Of a stretch of 25,493 bases of DNA, positions 1-7,324 are shown one piece after another; the stretch's first letter is position 1, and every line of letters begins with the position of its first letter. The notes below the pieces were generated by a model. The model was not told the origin of the DNA. It made no database searches and saw only the letters and a list, made by a program, of their open reading frames with translations. Both the position numbers and the translations under genes were made by a program. Origin of the DNA: Deltaproteobacteria bacterium (GTDB lineage Bacteria; Desulfobacterota; Binatia; UBA9968); NCBI GenBank assembly GCA_016183075.1, contig JACPFH010000182.1, positions 1 to 25,493 of the forward strand. Direction: 5' to 3'.

Positions 1-297
1 GATCTCGACCCGGGCAGGATCTTGCTGCGGCGTAAGAAAGATCTCCACAGAGGACAGGTTAAGCGGATGACACATCGGTATCAAATCAGGGGTTTTCTTT
101 GCGGCCATGATGCCGGCAACCCGCGCAACGGAGAAGACATCGCCTTTTTCCACACGCTTTTCCAGTATCAAGGCGAGGGTTTCGGGTCGCATGAATACGG
201 TTCCCTTAGCCGCGGCGATTCTCGGGGTCTCCTCTTTTTCCGTGACGTCGACCATCCGGGCGCGGCCCTCGGAGTCAAGGTGCGTCAGTTTTCCCAT
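1..297 (-). CDS. moaC: MoaC, cyclic pyranopterin monophosphate synthase (partial, N-terminal 99 residues)
   Basis: MoaC acts in the first stage of molybdenum cofactor synthesis. With MoaA it turns GTP, via 3',8-cyclo-7,8-dihydro-GTP, into cyclic pyranopterin monophosphate. Reading the minus strand from the ATG at 297 gives 99 uninterrupted codons to the window edge. They begin MGKLTHLDSEGRARMVDV and contain the family hallmark MCHPL at residues 75-79, preceded by AGIMAAKKTPDLIP. A GAGGAG ribosome site lies about 6 bases upstream of the start. The protein is normally about 160 residues, so roughly the C-terminal third lies outside the window. The gene diverges from trxB across a 64-base gap that must hold both promoters. 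Identification is firm from the motif and N-terminal sequence. Confidence 0.95.
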   Translation of the reverse strand, partial: MGKLTHLDSEGRARMVDVTEKEETPRIAAAKGTVFMRPETLALILEKRVEKGDVFSVARVAGIMAAKKTPDLIPMCHPLNLSSVEIFLTPQQDPARVEI

Positions 298-361
298 CGC
301 TTTCTCCTCGCAAAGTCTCTTACGGCTGTTCCCACTGGGCGATTTATGCTACATAAAACCC

Positions 362-1303
362 ATGGAGAAAGAAAGGCACTATCGGGTGATCATCTTGGGA
401 TCGGGCGCTGCGGGCCTCACCGCCGCGATCTATGCGGCGCGCGCGAACCTGGAGCCTCTCGTCATCGAGGGCTCCCAGCCCGGCGGGCAGCTCACCATTA
501 CGACGGACGTGGAAAACTATCCTGGATTTCCCAAGGGGATCCTCGGACCGGAGCTAATGGAGGAATTCAAGAAGCAGGCAGAGCGCTTCGGGGCCAATAC
601 GATTTTTGGCGACGTGACCGCGGTCGATCTCAAAGGGAAGCCTTTCCAGATCACGGCGGGGAAGCAAATTTATACCTGCGATGCCCTGATCATCGCGACC
701 GGAGCGTCCGCCAAACTGCTGGGCCTGGAATCGGAGAGGAAACTCATGGGCTATGGGGTATCGGCCTGCGCCACCTGCGACGGCTTTTTTTTTAAAGACA
801 AAGAGGTCATCGTGGTTGGTGGGGGCGATACCGCGATGGAGGAGGCTCTCTTCCTGACCAAATACGCGAGCAAAGTGACCATAGTGCACCGCCGCAACGA
901 GCTTCGGGCCTCCAAGATCATGCAGGACCGAGCCAAGAAAAATCCCAAGATCTCTTTTCTCTGGGACAGTGTGGTGGAGGAGATCTATGGTGATCCGAAA
1001 GAGGGAGGGGTCAGGGGAGCGAGACTTAAGAACGTAAAGACCGGCGCCACGCAGGATTTTAAGTGCGACGGCGTCTTCATGGCTATAGGTCATGAGCCCA
1101 ATACCAAGATTTTCGCGGGGCAACTGGAGATGGACGAGCGCGGCTACATTATCACCCACAACGGCACGTCGACGAATATCCCTGGCGCGTTTGCTTGCGG
1201 CGATGTCCAGGACCGTATCTATCGCCAGGCGATCACGGCCGCCGGCACCGGCTGCATGGCCGCCATGGACGCGGAGAGGTTTTTGGAGAGTCAGGAGAGC
1301 TAG
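362..1303 (+). CDS. trxB: Thioredoxin reductase (NADPH)
   Basis: TrxB is a cytoplasmic flavoprotein that passes electrons from NADPH through FAD and a redox disulfide to thioredoxin. The 313-residue product has the usual family length. The FAD-binding GSGAAG lies at residues 13-18, the redox motif CATC at 136-139 (context ACATCDG), the NADPH-binding GGGDTA at 153-158, and a C-terminal FAD motif with GACGD near residue 280. The ATG at 362 was chosen because MEKERHYRVIILGSG matches the family N terminus; the open frame extends further upstream without family similarity. No clear Shine-Dalgarno is visible, so the leader may be very short. The last codons (AERFLES-QES-stop) contain the left copy of a 21-bp direct repeat, and the cassette downstream seems to have replaced the original terminal codons. 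Confidence 0.96.
   Translation: MEKERHYRVIILGSGAAGLTAAIYAARANLEPLVIEGSQPGGQLTITTDVENYPGFPKGILGPELMEEFKKQAERFGANTIFGDVTAVDLKGKPFQITAGKQIYTCDALIIATGASAKLLGLESERKLMGYGVSACATCDGFFFKDKEVIVVGGGDTAMEEALFLTKYASKVTIVHRRNELRASKIMQDRAKKNPKISFLWDSVVEEIYGDPKEGGVRGARLKNVKTGATQDFKCDGVFMAIGHEPNTKIFAGQLEMDERGYIITHNGTSTNIPGAFACGDVQDRIYRQAITAAGTGCMAAMDAERFLESQES
1271..1291 (+). repeat. Left copy of 21-bp direct repeat (trxB 3' end)
   Basis: A 21-base sequence beginning GCGGAGAGGTTT and ending GGAGAGT encodes AERFLES of TrxB here. It recurs exactly at 2252-2272, 981 bases downstream. An exact 21-mer repeat is not expected by chance in 25 kb. It behaves like one side of a target or attachment-site duplication. 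Confidence 0.9.
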
Positions 1304-1443
1304 CCCTAAACTGTGCGCTTTCGCGGGGTAGTCGGGGGAGCTGTGCCTTTTCGATCCGTTTAGCTCAAAAACAAATTCCTGCTATCAATTTTTTCACTTA
1401 TCATTTCCCCCTGACCGGGCGAACGAGCAGGCCCCAGCGTCCG

Positions 1444-1470
1444 TTGACAACTGTATCTAAATTAGGATAC
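1444..1470 (+). promoter_or_regulatory. Promoter -35 element and palindromic operator of the DUF4160 module
   Basis: A consensus -35 hexamer TTGACA lies at 1444-1449. It is followed at 1453-1470 by the near-perfect 18-bp palindrome GTATCTAAATTAGGATAC (8 of 9 half-site positions pair). The palindrome occupies the spacer and -10 region and ends 8 bases before the first ATG. No good -10 hexamer stands apart from it. A palindrome in the core promoter is the usual arrangement for autorepression by an HTH antitoxin, here inferred to be the product of 1670-2158. Confidence 0.6.
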
Positions 1471-1478
1471 ACATAACT

Positions 1479-1673
1479 ATGGGTCGATGGAAGCGGCACG
1501 GCGTCATAGTTGTTCTCTATTCCACCGACCACGATCCGAGGCACGTCCACGTCTTCGAAGATCGTAAGCGCCTTCTCGAATTCAACATCGAGACTTGGAC
1601 AGTGATGGAAGGTAAAATGACGCCAAAGGCAAGGAGGGCTCTGGAAGCTTTACGAAAGGAAGGCATCCTATGA
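1479..1673 (+). CDS. DUF4160 family small protein, putative toxin of a TA-like pair
   Basis: The product has 64 residues and fits the DUF4160 family: a short strand (GVIVVLY), the TDHDPRHVHVF segment at residues 16-26 corresponding to the family's D-H-x-P-x-H-x-H region, a second strand (LLEFNIETW), and a lysine/arginine-rich C-terminal helix (KARRALEALRKEGIL). It lacks a signal peptide and membrane segments. It overlaps the next gene by 4 bases (ATGA), indicating translational coupling. DUF4160 genes commonly sit beside DUF2442 or HTH genes and are predicted toxins, but the biochemical activity of the family is not established to my knowledge. The ATG at 1479 lies only 8 bases after the operator palindrome and has no strong Shine-Dalgarno. 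Confidence 0.8.
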   Translation: MGRWKRHGVIVVLYSTDHDPRHVHVFEDRKRLLEFNIETWTVMEGKMTPKARRALEALRKEGIL

Positions 1674-2158
1674 GAAACCCGAAATTTAAGGAAGTTAAGC
1701 CTAACTACCGAAAGAATGTCCTGGAGATTACCCTCCTGGAAAGAGGCAAAGCGAAGAAGTACAGTCTTCCGTTCGCCGTGTTCAGAGATAAGGGGGTCAG
1801 CAGCAAGAATCGATTTGTGTCGATCACTGTTGATCGGGAGCTGGGCGATCAGGCTGTCTCGTTCGTCCTAGAAGATGGCTCCACAGGCGATTTTCCTGCG
1901 GATTTCGTCCTGTACTATTGTGATCCGACTTACCATTGGTCGCCGATTAACCAACTGAAAAGAGCGCTCAAAGAAAAGCTTGGCTCCAGCCAGTTGTCCG
2001 TGCGAGTGCTTGCTGATGCCTTGGATACGTCGCCGTCTCAAGTGGTGCGACTGCTGCAGGAAAACAAGGCATCCAAACAGATCGTGCAGCTCTTCCAGCT
2101 CGCTGAATTAGCAGGCTACCAGATTGTGTTCAACCTGAGGAAGAAAAAAGCAGCGTAG
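1670..2158 (+). CDS. DUF2442-like protein with C-terminal helix-turn-helix, putative antitoxin/autorepressor
   Basis: The product has 162 residues. Residues 1-90 form a beta-rich region (KEVKPNYRKNVLEITLLERG, SFVLEDGSTGDFPADFVLYY) that resembles DUF2442-type domains in pattern. Residues 105-155 look like an XRE-type helix-turn-helix: SVRVLADALDTSPSQVVRLL followed by IVQLFQLAELAGYQIVF. It starts inside the stop codon of the DUF4160 gene (ATGA), so the two form one transcriptional and translational unit. A DNA-binding second gene with a palindrome in the shared promoter fits an antitoxin that represses its own operon. The role is inferred from architecture and order, not from a recognised characterised homologue. 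The coding sequence is clearly less GC-rich than the flanking genes. Confidence 0.75.
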   Translation: MRNPKFKEVKPNYRKNVLEITLLERGKAKKYSLPFAVFRDKGVSSKNRFVSITVDRELGDQAVSFVLEDGSTGDFPADFVLYYCDPTYHWSPINQLKRALKEKLGSSQLSVRVLADALDTSPSQVVRLLQENKASKQIVQLFQLAELAGYQIVFNLRKKKAA

Positions 2159-2251
2159 ATTTGCACCTACTCTTTTCTACACCCCGATGTGTCCCCGTCG
2201 ATGACCCGGATAACCTTCCTGGTACCATTGGCGACTTTGGTCTGGGCGGGT

Positions 2252-2272
2252 GCGGAGAGGTTTTTGGAGAGT
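2252..2272 (+). repeat. Right copy of 21-bp direct repeat, followed by an in-frame stop
   Basis: This copy is identical over 21 bases to 1271-1291. In the trxB reading frame it encodes AERFLES and continues Thr-Trp-stop (TGA at 2279-2281). This makes it a plausible relic of the pre-insertion trxB end. Confidence 0.85.
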
Positions 2273-2348
2273 ACTTGGTGAATTTTTCGCGGGCATCATT
2301 ATGACTTCGGGGTAGCATCGGAAATCCACGCCTCACCCAAAGTAAAGG

Positions 2349-2609
2349 CTAAAAAGTGGGCTGGATGTTATTTTCTGCCGCAACCATCCGAGCCTTTAAA
2401 GTCGGCACATAGGGATCGTCAGAGACTTTGAGAAATTTTTCTGCTTCGCGGTTTTCTTGATGGATCAGGGGGGAAGCTCCGGGTGCCAAGGCTTCTCTGG
2501 GGATGCGGAATAGCCTCCCGTTGTCGCGGGAGACGTATGCGCCAGGCTGAATGATTTCTTCCCACGAGCACTCAAGCAGCGACGCATGCTTTTTCCTTTC
2601 CTCCGTCAT
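2349..2609 (-). CDS. Small hypothetical protein, 86 residues
   Basis: I do not recognise a named family. The gene looks real because a near-consensus ribosome site GGAGGTGA lies about 4 bases before the ATG at 2609, and because it follows the glycosyltransferase on the same strand after only 26 bases. The protein starts MTEERKKHASLLECSWEEI and is soluble, with no signal peptide or transmembrane segment. It contains a proline/arginine-rich middle (GRLFRIPREALAPGASP) and ends in a short helix (KARMVAAENNIQPTF). A single cysteine sits at residue 14. It is probably the last gene of the PIG-L-like / glycosyltransferase unit. Function unknown. Confidence 0.65.
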   Translation of the reverse strand: MTEERKKHASLLECSWEEIIQPGAYVSRDNGRLFRIPREALAPGASPLIHQENREAEKFLKVSDDPYVPTLKARMVAAENNIQPTF

Positions 2610-2635
2610 TATGTCACCTCCAGATCAAGGCATGT

Positions 2636-3811
2636 TCAACGCGCCGCTAAGCGGGCAAGCGAGCGCATCAGCGATCCCATGATGGGAATATTGACCAGTC
2701 GATTTCTCAGACGAAGCGTCGGCGAATCGTATACGGTCTCAAGCTCGGATCGAAGCTGCCGGTTTTCGGACTGCAATCGTTGGTTTTTCACAGCCAATTG
2801 ATGAATATATGACGCAGCAGCACGCTCCTCCGCCTCCGGGTCGATCGGTCCTGTCGACTTATATTCCTCGGTGACCTCATCGTACAGCGCGATCAGCTCG
2901 TCAAGAGCGGTCTCCAAGCCGGCGCTCGCACGGATCTTGCGGCTCACTTCCTGAGAATCCTCGGCGTTATACCGGGAAATCTCTTCAGCCAGCACATCCG
3001 CACGAACGGGCTTTTGCAGCGCCCGTATGCCGAAGTTTAGGCGCCGCAGCCTTTCCAGCTCGGCTGTGGTGACCATAGGCCCTGCTCCAGCGGCGTCGCA
3101 CAAAATCACGGCAGCCCCTACACTCAATGCCTCGAGCGCTGACTTCCCCTTCGCGAAGACGAGATCGTAATGTCCCAGCACCTCTTCAGGGTGCGTAACG
3201 CTAGTACCCGTGCTCGCACCGATGATATCCAGGGTTATGCTCGCCTGGGAGCACGCCTGGCGGGTCGCGCTCAAGTGGGTCCGTTCGGAGGCTTGGTTGC
3301 TGAAGACCAAAGCGCGCTTTGGACGCTCCGGTAAAGGGCCGCGAGGCTTGAAGCGTTCCAGATCCACGAAGTTCAGAATAACGCGAGCCTTTTCCTGCGC
3401 CACACCGTGCTCCAAAATCAGGCGATCGAGGCAGGTGTCATCCACTGCCACATAACGAAGAATGCGCGGGAATCGCGGTGGCACGTCGTGCCAAGCGGAC
3501 CAGTCGTGGCAGAAAAAAATTCCCGGAACGCCGGGAAATTGTAGTAAGGCCATCATCGTCTCCGGAAGGTGATGACCATGGATGATATCGGGCGTCGCGG
3601 ACACCTGTGTCAAATCTTCGAGGACCGGAACCGTTTTCGCCCTAAGCTCCCGAGCAATTCCACCCAAATGTGTGGAATAGACAATCGGTTTGTGCCCACG
3701 CCGCAGCAAACCCAGGGCCAGGTCGCGCACATAGACCTCAGTCCCCGTCCGCGTCGCGAGGGTGATGTTGGTGATCAAGACTTTCAATGATCGGCACGGG
3801 AGGTGCGGCAT
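2636..3811 (-). CDS. GT4-type (GT-B fold) glycosyltransferase with C-terminal coiled coil
   Basis: Expected role: transfer of a sugar from a nucleotide-sugar donor to a surface glycan or small acceptor; the substrate cannot be told from sequence. The 391-residue product has the GT-B pattern. Residues 9-35 (SLKVLITN...GTEVYVRDLA) form the first Rossmann strand with the acceptor-side loop, and IIHGHHLPE lies near residue 76. ALVFSNQASE at 167 opens the donor-binding domain. AKGKSALEALSVGAAVI at 220-236 matches the E-x7-E-like donor motif of GT4 enzymes, although the second acidic residue is not obvious. Residues about 325-365 form a glutamate/arginine-rich coiled coil (AVKNQRLQSENRQLRSELE), unusual for GT4 proteins and perhaps used for oligomerisation or scaffolding. 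It lies 32 bases after the PIG-L-like gene, forming an operon. Confidence 0.8.
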   Translation of the reverse strand: MPHLPCRSLKVLITNITLATRTGTEVYVRDLALGLLRRGHKPIVYSTHLGGIARELRAKTVPVLEDLTQVSATPDIIHGHHLPETMMALLQFPGVPGIFFCHDWSAWHDVPPRFPRILRYVAVDDTCLDRLILEHGVAQEKARVILNFVDLERFKPRGPLPERPKRALVFSNQASERTHLSATRQACSQASITLDIIGASTGTSVTHPEEVLGHYDLVFAKGKSALEALSVGAAVILCDAAGAGPMVTTAELERLRRLNFGIRALQKPVRADVLAEEISRYNAEDSQEVSRKIRASAGLETALDELIALYDEVTEEYKSTGPIDPEAEERAAASYIHQLAVKNQRLQSENRQLRSELETVYDSPTLRLRNRLVNIPIMGSLMRSLARLAAR

Positions 3812-3843
3812 CTACTCTCTCGCGCTAGAGTGCGATCGCGGCA

Positions 3844-4713
3844 TCACCGTCTTCTGGAGATTTGACCTCGAAGCGCTTCCGAAAGCGGAAGCACATGTTC
3901 GCGATAGCGAATGATTTTCTGGTAATAACCTGCCGCCACTTGGCGTTCCCCGTATTGTTCATAGAAAGGCGCCTTTTTCCAGAATGTCTTTTCAAGGGTG
4001 TTGCAAGATGCGGGGCGCAGGCATTCGATTCTGAAGGAATCCATTCCCTTCTGTGCAATGGCGGTTTTGACCTCCGGCGTCAGCTCCGAATAAGCATTGG
4101 CGGCGGCCAGTTTGCTTGCGAAGGTTGTATCATCCAACTCAACCCAGATGGCTCGATTCCCCTGTGCTTCTCGAAAGGATGGATTCAGGCTGCCCGCCAG
4201 GAGAAAATCAAAATTGGCTATCCGATGTCCGCTTCTCTGAGCCATTTCTACGGCCGTATTGAGCACGAGCCTGCAGACGTCGTGAGTCGGATTGTAGCCT
4301 TCCATCGCATCACCAGCGACATAGTGGATTTGCCCTCCAACGAACTCATCTGCGAGTTCCTCAGAAAGCCGTAGGAACAGTTCGTAATCCCCATCCAATA
4401 TTGCCCCATAGACGGCTTGGTCACTAAAACGACCATAGATCGAACCGACCTTGGCGTTCGTCTGAGAAAGAATCCTGGTTGTCGAACCTAACCTGGACAA
4501 ACCGGACCGACCTGAGCCGTCTGTCAGCACAAAAACCTGAGGACATGCCACCTGCAACCAACCATAAACGCAAAGCTCGTGGCCGGGATGGCCAACGACC
4601 AAAGCGGCCCGGGAGTCAAAACCAATGACCTCCGACGGGAAGGTATTCTCGTCGTTAGCAACCTTCGACGGAAAAGAGAGGATTGGTCCGGGATGCCTCA
4701 TTACGGATGGCAT
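3844..4713 (-). CDS. PIG-L/LmbE-like protein with altered metal-binding motif
   Basis: The 289-residue product resembles the PIG-L (LmbE) fold of zinc-dependent sugar N-deacetylases. A hydrophobic strand is followed by a His-Pro motif at residues 37-47 (LVVGHPGHEL), then VFVLTDGSGRSG at 60-71, and a second His-bearing motif at 139-146 (GYNPTHDV). In canonical members the first motif is HPDDE. Here it is HPGHE, so the two aspartates are replaced and ordinary deacetylase activity is doubtful. A GAAGGGAG ribosome site supports the ATG at 4713. The pairing with a GT4 glycosyltransferase 32 bases downstream recalls the glycosyltransferase/deacetylase pairs of low-molecular-weight thiol and glycan pathways, but the motif change argues against direct equivalence. 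Family assignment is tentative. Confidence 0.55.
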   Translation of the reverse strand: MPSVMRHPGPILSFPSKVANDENTFPSEVIGFDSRAALVVGHPGHELCVYGWLQVACPQVFVLTDGSGRSGLSRLGSTTRILSQTNAKVGSIYGRFSDQAVYGAILDGDYELFLRLSEELADEFVGGQIHYVAGDAMEGYNPTHDVCRLVLNTAVEMAQRSGHRIANFDFLLAGSLNPSFREAQGNRAIWVELDDTTFASKLAAANAYSELTPEVKTAIAQKGMDSFRIECLRPASCNTLEKTFWKKAPFYEQYGERQVAAGYYQKIIRYREHVLPLSEALRGQISRRR

Positions 4714-4929
4714 ACAACTCCCTTCACTGGAAGCGCGGAAAAGACGCGTCGCACCAAATCTCCCCTTACTCCAAGCCGGACCAGATGTCCAGGTTAGTCT
4801 TAAAGCCGCCCTGAGATTGACCTAACGCTACCTGATCGGATACTCTCCGGCTCACAAAGGAACCCGATGCGGGTTAGATGAGGGTGTTTGACTCCGTAGT
4901 GAGGAATTTGCCTTGCGGGAGGTCAGGTC

Positions 4930-5662
4930 ATGCCGTTTTTGCAGCTAAAGGATCTGAAACTCTATTATGAGGTCCACGGTGAAGGACCACCGTTCCTCTT
5001 TATTAGCGAGACCGCCTGTCACGGCGAAGTCTGGAAAACCTATCAGGTTCCGGAGTTCTCTCGGGATCATCGGGTCATTATTTACGATCAACGCGGAACC
5101 GGCCATTCCGACAAACCGTCAATGGAGTATACAACCAAGGTGCTCGCCGACGATGCCGCCTCGCTATTGGACCACCTGGGGGCCGGGCGGGCTATCGTTT
5201 ACGGCCACTCGATGGGAGGCAGGGTAGCGCAGCTTGTAGCTTTGGATTATCCGCAAAAGGTGAAGAAGCTGATCCTTGCCTCATCGGGCGCCTCCCATTC
5301 GACAAGAGGCATCCCGCTCAAGATGTGCGTGGAATTGGTGGAGAAAGGATACGAAAGGTACGCGAGGGATCACGCGATCAGAATCGGCTTTACGGAAAAG
5401 TTTCTCAGAGAGCGTCCTGACCAAGTCAAAAAGTTCCTGGAGGTTCGGCTGGCCAACCTCCCTCCACTGGAGTGCTACCTCCGGCACGTGATTGCCCGCC
5501 AGGCGCATGACACGGGCGGGCGCCTAAAGGATATCCATGTGCCCACGCTCGTCATGGTCGGGGACGATGCTCGTCGTTTTCGCTGATTCGGGTCATTACT
5601 ACTTCTATTCCCATCCGAACGCCACCAACGAAGCGATCCGAGATTTTTTAAAAAAAGATTAG
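4930..5662 (+). pseudogene. Alpha/beta-hydrolase, disrupted by frameshift and missing segment near the C terminus
   Basis: The gene opens well, with a GGAGGT ribosome site 6 bases before the ATG at 4930. The first frame (218 aa, ending in a TGA at 5584-5586) contains the oxyanion region, YDQRGTGHSDKP at residues 52-63, the nucleophile elbow GHSMGG (Ser94), and VPTLVMVGDDA with the acid-loop aspartate near 213. About 10 codons before that stop, another frame continues as VVFADSGHYYFYSHPN and ends ATNEAIRDFLKKD-stop at 5660-5662, which is the normal C-terminal region carrying the catalytic histidine. Relative to the family, roughly 20-30 residues between GDD and the LVVF strand are absent. The lesion is therefore a small out-of-frame deletion around 5567-5580 that removes the histidine from the main product. 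Substrate unknown. Sequencing or assembly error cannot be excluded. Confidence 0.8.
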
Positions 5663-5687
5663 GAATGAGGTAGCGACAAAAGGACGT

Positions 5688-7200
5688 TCAAATCTTTCCC
5701 TTCTTCCAATCTTTTAAGATCTCCAGCGCGGCGAGTCTGCCCGAAGCTGCCATGACGCCGCCGCCGGGATGAGTCCCGGAGGCGCAGAGATAAAGATTTT
5801 TGATCGGCGTGCGGTACTGCGCCCAGCCGGGAAGGGGGCGCATGAAGAAGAGCTGGTCGAGCGAAAGCTCGCCGTGGAAGATATTTCCTTCGGTAAGTCC
5901 GTACTCTTGCTCCAGGTCCCAAGGGGTCAGCACGTGACGATGGAGAATGATCTTTTTCAGGTTGGGTGCGTATTCGCTTAAGGTATCGATGACCGTATCG
6001 CCGAATTCTTCGCGGCACTGAGGCCAGGTGCCGTTTTTCAGATGATACGGAGCGTACTGTACGAAGATCGACATGACATGCTTTCCCGGCGGAGCCATGG
6101 AGGGATCCAGCGTGGAGGGGATGACGATGTCCAGATAGGGTCGCCGCGAGAAACTGCCATATTTCGCATCATCATAGGCGCGCTCCAGGTAATCGACGCT
6201 CGGGCTGATGGATATGGCGCCGCGAAGATGCGGGCCCTCTCCAGGCAGAGCCGTGAAATTCGGCAAAGCATCCAGGGCAAGATTCACCTTCCCCGAAGAG
6301 CCACGCATCCTAATGTTCGTCACGTCTCTTACAAATTCCGGACCTAAATGGAAGGGCTCGACCCCCCGCGACTTTTCCACTCTTGACCAGCACCCGGGCG
6401 ACCGCTGCCCGGGTTCGGATTTCCGCGCCGTGACGCTGAGCGGAGGCGGCAATGGATTGGCTCACGTTTCCCATTCCTCCACGGACCCATCCCCAGGAGC
6501 GGAAGGTCGCGTCGATCTCCCCCACGTAGTGGTGCAGGAGCACGTAAGCGGTCCCGGGAGAGCGCGGGCCTAGGAAAGTGCCGATGATGCCGCTCGCGGA
6601 CATCGTCGCTTTTAACACCTCGGTCTCAAACCACTCGCTCAGAAAGTCAGCGGAGCTCATGGTCATGAGCTTCGTCATGTGGTAGAGGAGGCGCCCTCCT
6701 GACTTCCGGAAGTGGCGAGCGAGACTCAAAAGCTTGAACAGCTCGCGGGGATGAAGCGAAGTGACGTCGGGAGGAACCGTGGCCAGGATGGGCTTAACCA
6801 TCATGGCGAGCTGATGCATTAGCTTGCCGAACTGTTCGTAGGCCTCCGCATCGACCGGCGAGTGGCGCATGATCTCGCGGCGCGTCTTGTCATGATCGCC
6901 CCAGCGGGCGAGATAATTGCCTTCAGGCAAGGGCGTGAAAGTGGAGTCCAGGGGGACGATCGCCAGGCCGAAGTTTGCGAGATTTAGCTCCCGGATGACC
7001 TCCGGGCGCAGGAGGCTCACCACATAGGAACAAGCCGAATACTTAAAGCCAGGATAGATCTCTTCAGTCACGGCGGCGCCGCCGACGATGTGGCGCCGCT
7101 CCAGGACCAGGACTTTTTTCCCTGCCCTGGCCAGGTAGGCGGCGTGGGTAAGGCCGTTGTGGCCGCCTCCGATGATAATGGCGTCGTAGATCTCACTCAT
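5688..7200 (-). pseudogene. FAD-dependent oxidoreductase of the PYROXD2 / phytoene-desaturase-like family, frameshifted
   Basis: The N-terminal frame runs from the ATG at 7200 (an in-frame GTG lies at 7218). It has the dinucleotide-binding IIIGGGHNGL at residues 8-17 followed by VLVLERRHIVGGAAVTEE, and continues to LVKSGKVAGG near 6362. The C-terminal half continues in a different frame from about 6358 (VEPFHLGPEFVRDVTNIRM...) to the stop at 5688, ending with LYLCASGTHPGGGVMAASG, the C-terminal FAD-contact region. The frames meet at a run of six C's on the plus strand (6362-6367). About 30 residues normally lying between the GKVAG strand and the PEFVRD helix (the strand-DPR-TF-KL stretch) are missing, so this looks like an out-of-frame deletion and not a simple homopolymer error. 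It converges on the broken hydrolase, with 25 bases between stops. Confidence 0.8.
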
Positions 7201-7265
7201 GATGCGGGCTTGCTTCACCGGGCATTTTTGGTAATTTTGTGGCTGAAGTCAACGACTGCAAGGAG

Positions 7266-7315
7266 GACCGAGGACCGACGACGGACGACCGGTCTTCCGT
7301 CCCCGGTCTACGGTC
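7266..7315. repeat. Imperfect 50-bp palindrome (GACCG/CGGTC-rich interspersed repeat)
   Basis: A 50-base imperfect palindrome runs from GACCGAGGACCG to GTCTACGGTC. About 40 of 50 positions match its own reverse complement, giving 25-base arms. It lies between an AAGGAGG sequence (7260-7266) and the gcvT-like ATG at 7325. Composition and symmetry resemble intergenic palindromic repeats of REP type; copy number elsewhere in the genome cannot be judged here. Confidence 0.7.
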
Positions 7316-7324
7316 TTGTTGACC

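Larger units (their letters stand above)
1292..2272 (+). mobile_element. Candidate integrated cassette in the 3' end of trxB carrying a toxin-antitoxin-like pair
   Basis: The segment between the two 21-bp repeats carries only a two-gene DUF4160 / DUF2442-HTH module and its flanks. It looks AT-richer than its neighbours (one 60-base line in the second gene counts 42 percent GC, against 57 percent for a line in trxB). The left copy of the repeat is followed in frame by codons for QES and a stop. The right copy is followed in the same frame by codons for Thr-Trp and a TGA at 2279-2281, which could be the original trxB terminus. Insertion at the 3' end of a gene, with the coding end restored, is how many integrating elements behave. 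No integrase, transposase or terminal inverted repeat is seen, so the mechanism is unknown. A recombination-driven local duplication is the main alternative. Confidence 0.55.

Noticed and set aside
107..361. Upstream extension of the trxB frame to 107
   Set aside because: The extension overlaps moaC on the other strand and shows no TrxB similarity; the family N terminus begins at 362.
2201..2281. 26-codon plus-strand frame MTRITFLVPLATLVW... running into the right repeat
   Set aside because: It looks like a short signal peptide but has no ribosome site; the part in the repeat is better explained as the old trxB end.
2130..2336. 68-residue minus-strand frame after the TA module
   Set aside because: Low-complexity Arg/Ser/Pro composition, no ribosome site, and it overlaps the antitoxin-like gene and the right repeat.
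3862..4374. 170-residue plus-strand frame opposite the PIG-L-like gene
   Set aside because: Antisense shadow without family features; the minus strand has the motifs and a ribosome site.
4861..4875. Short hairpin AACCCG-ATG-CGGGTT upstream of the hydrolase
   Set aside because: A 6-bp stem with no T-run or link to a neighbour; too small to call a regulator or terminator.
7219..7324. Glycine riboswitch upstream of the gcvT-like gene
   Set aside because: The gap is filled by a simple palindrome and lacks the paired conserved cores expected of a glycine riboswitch.
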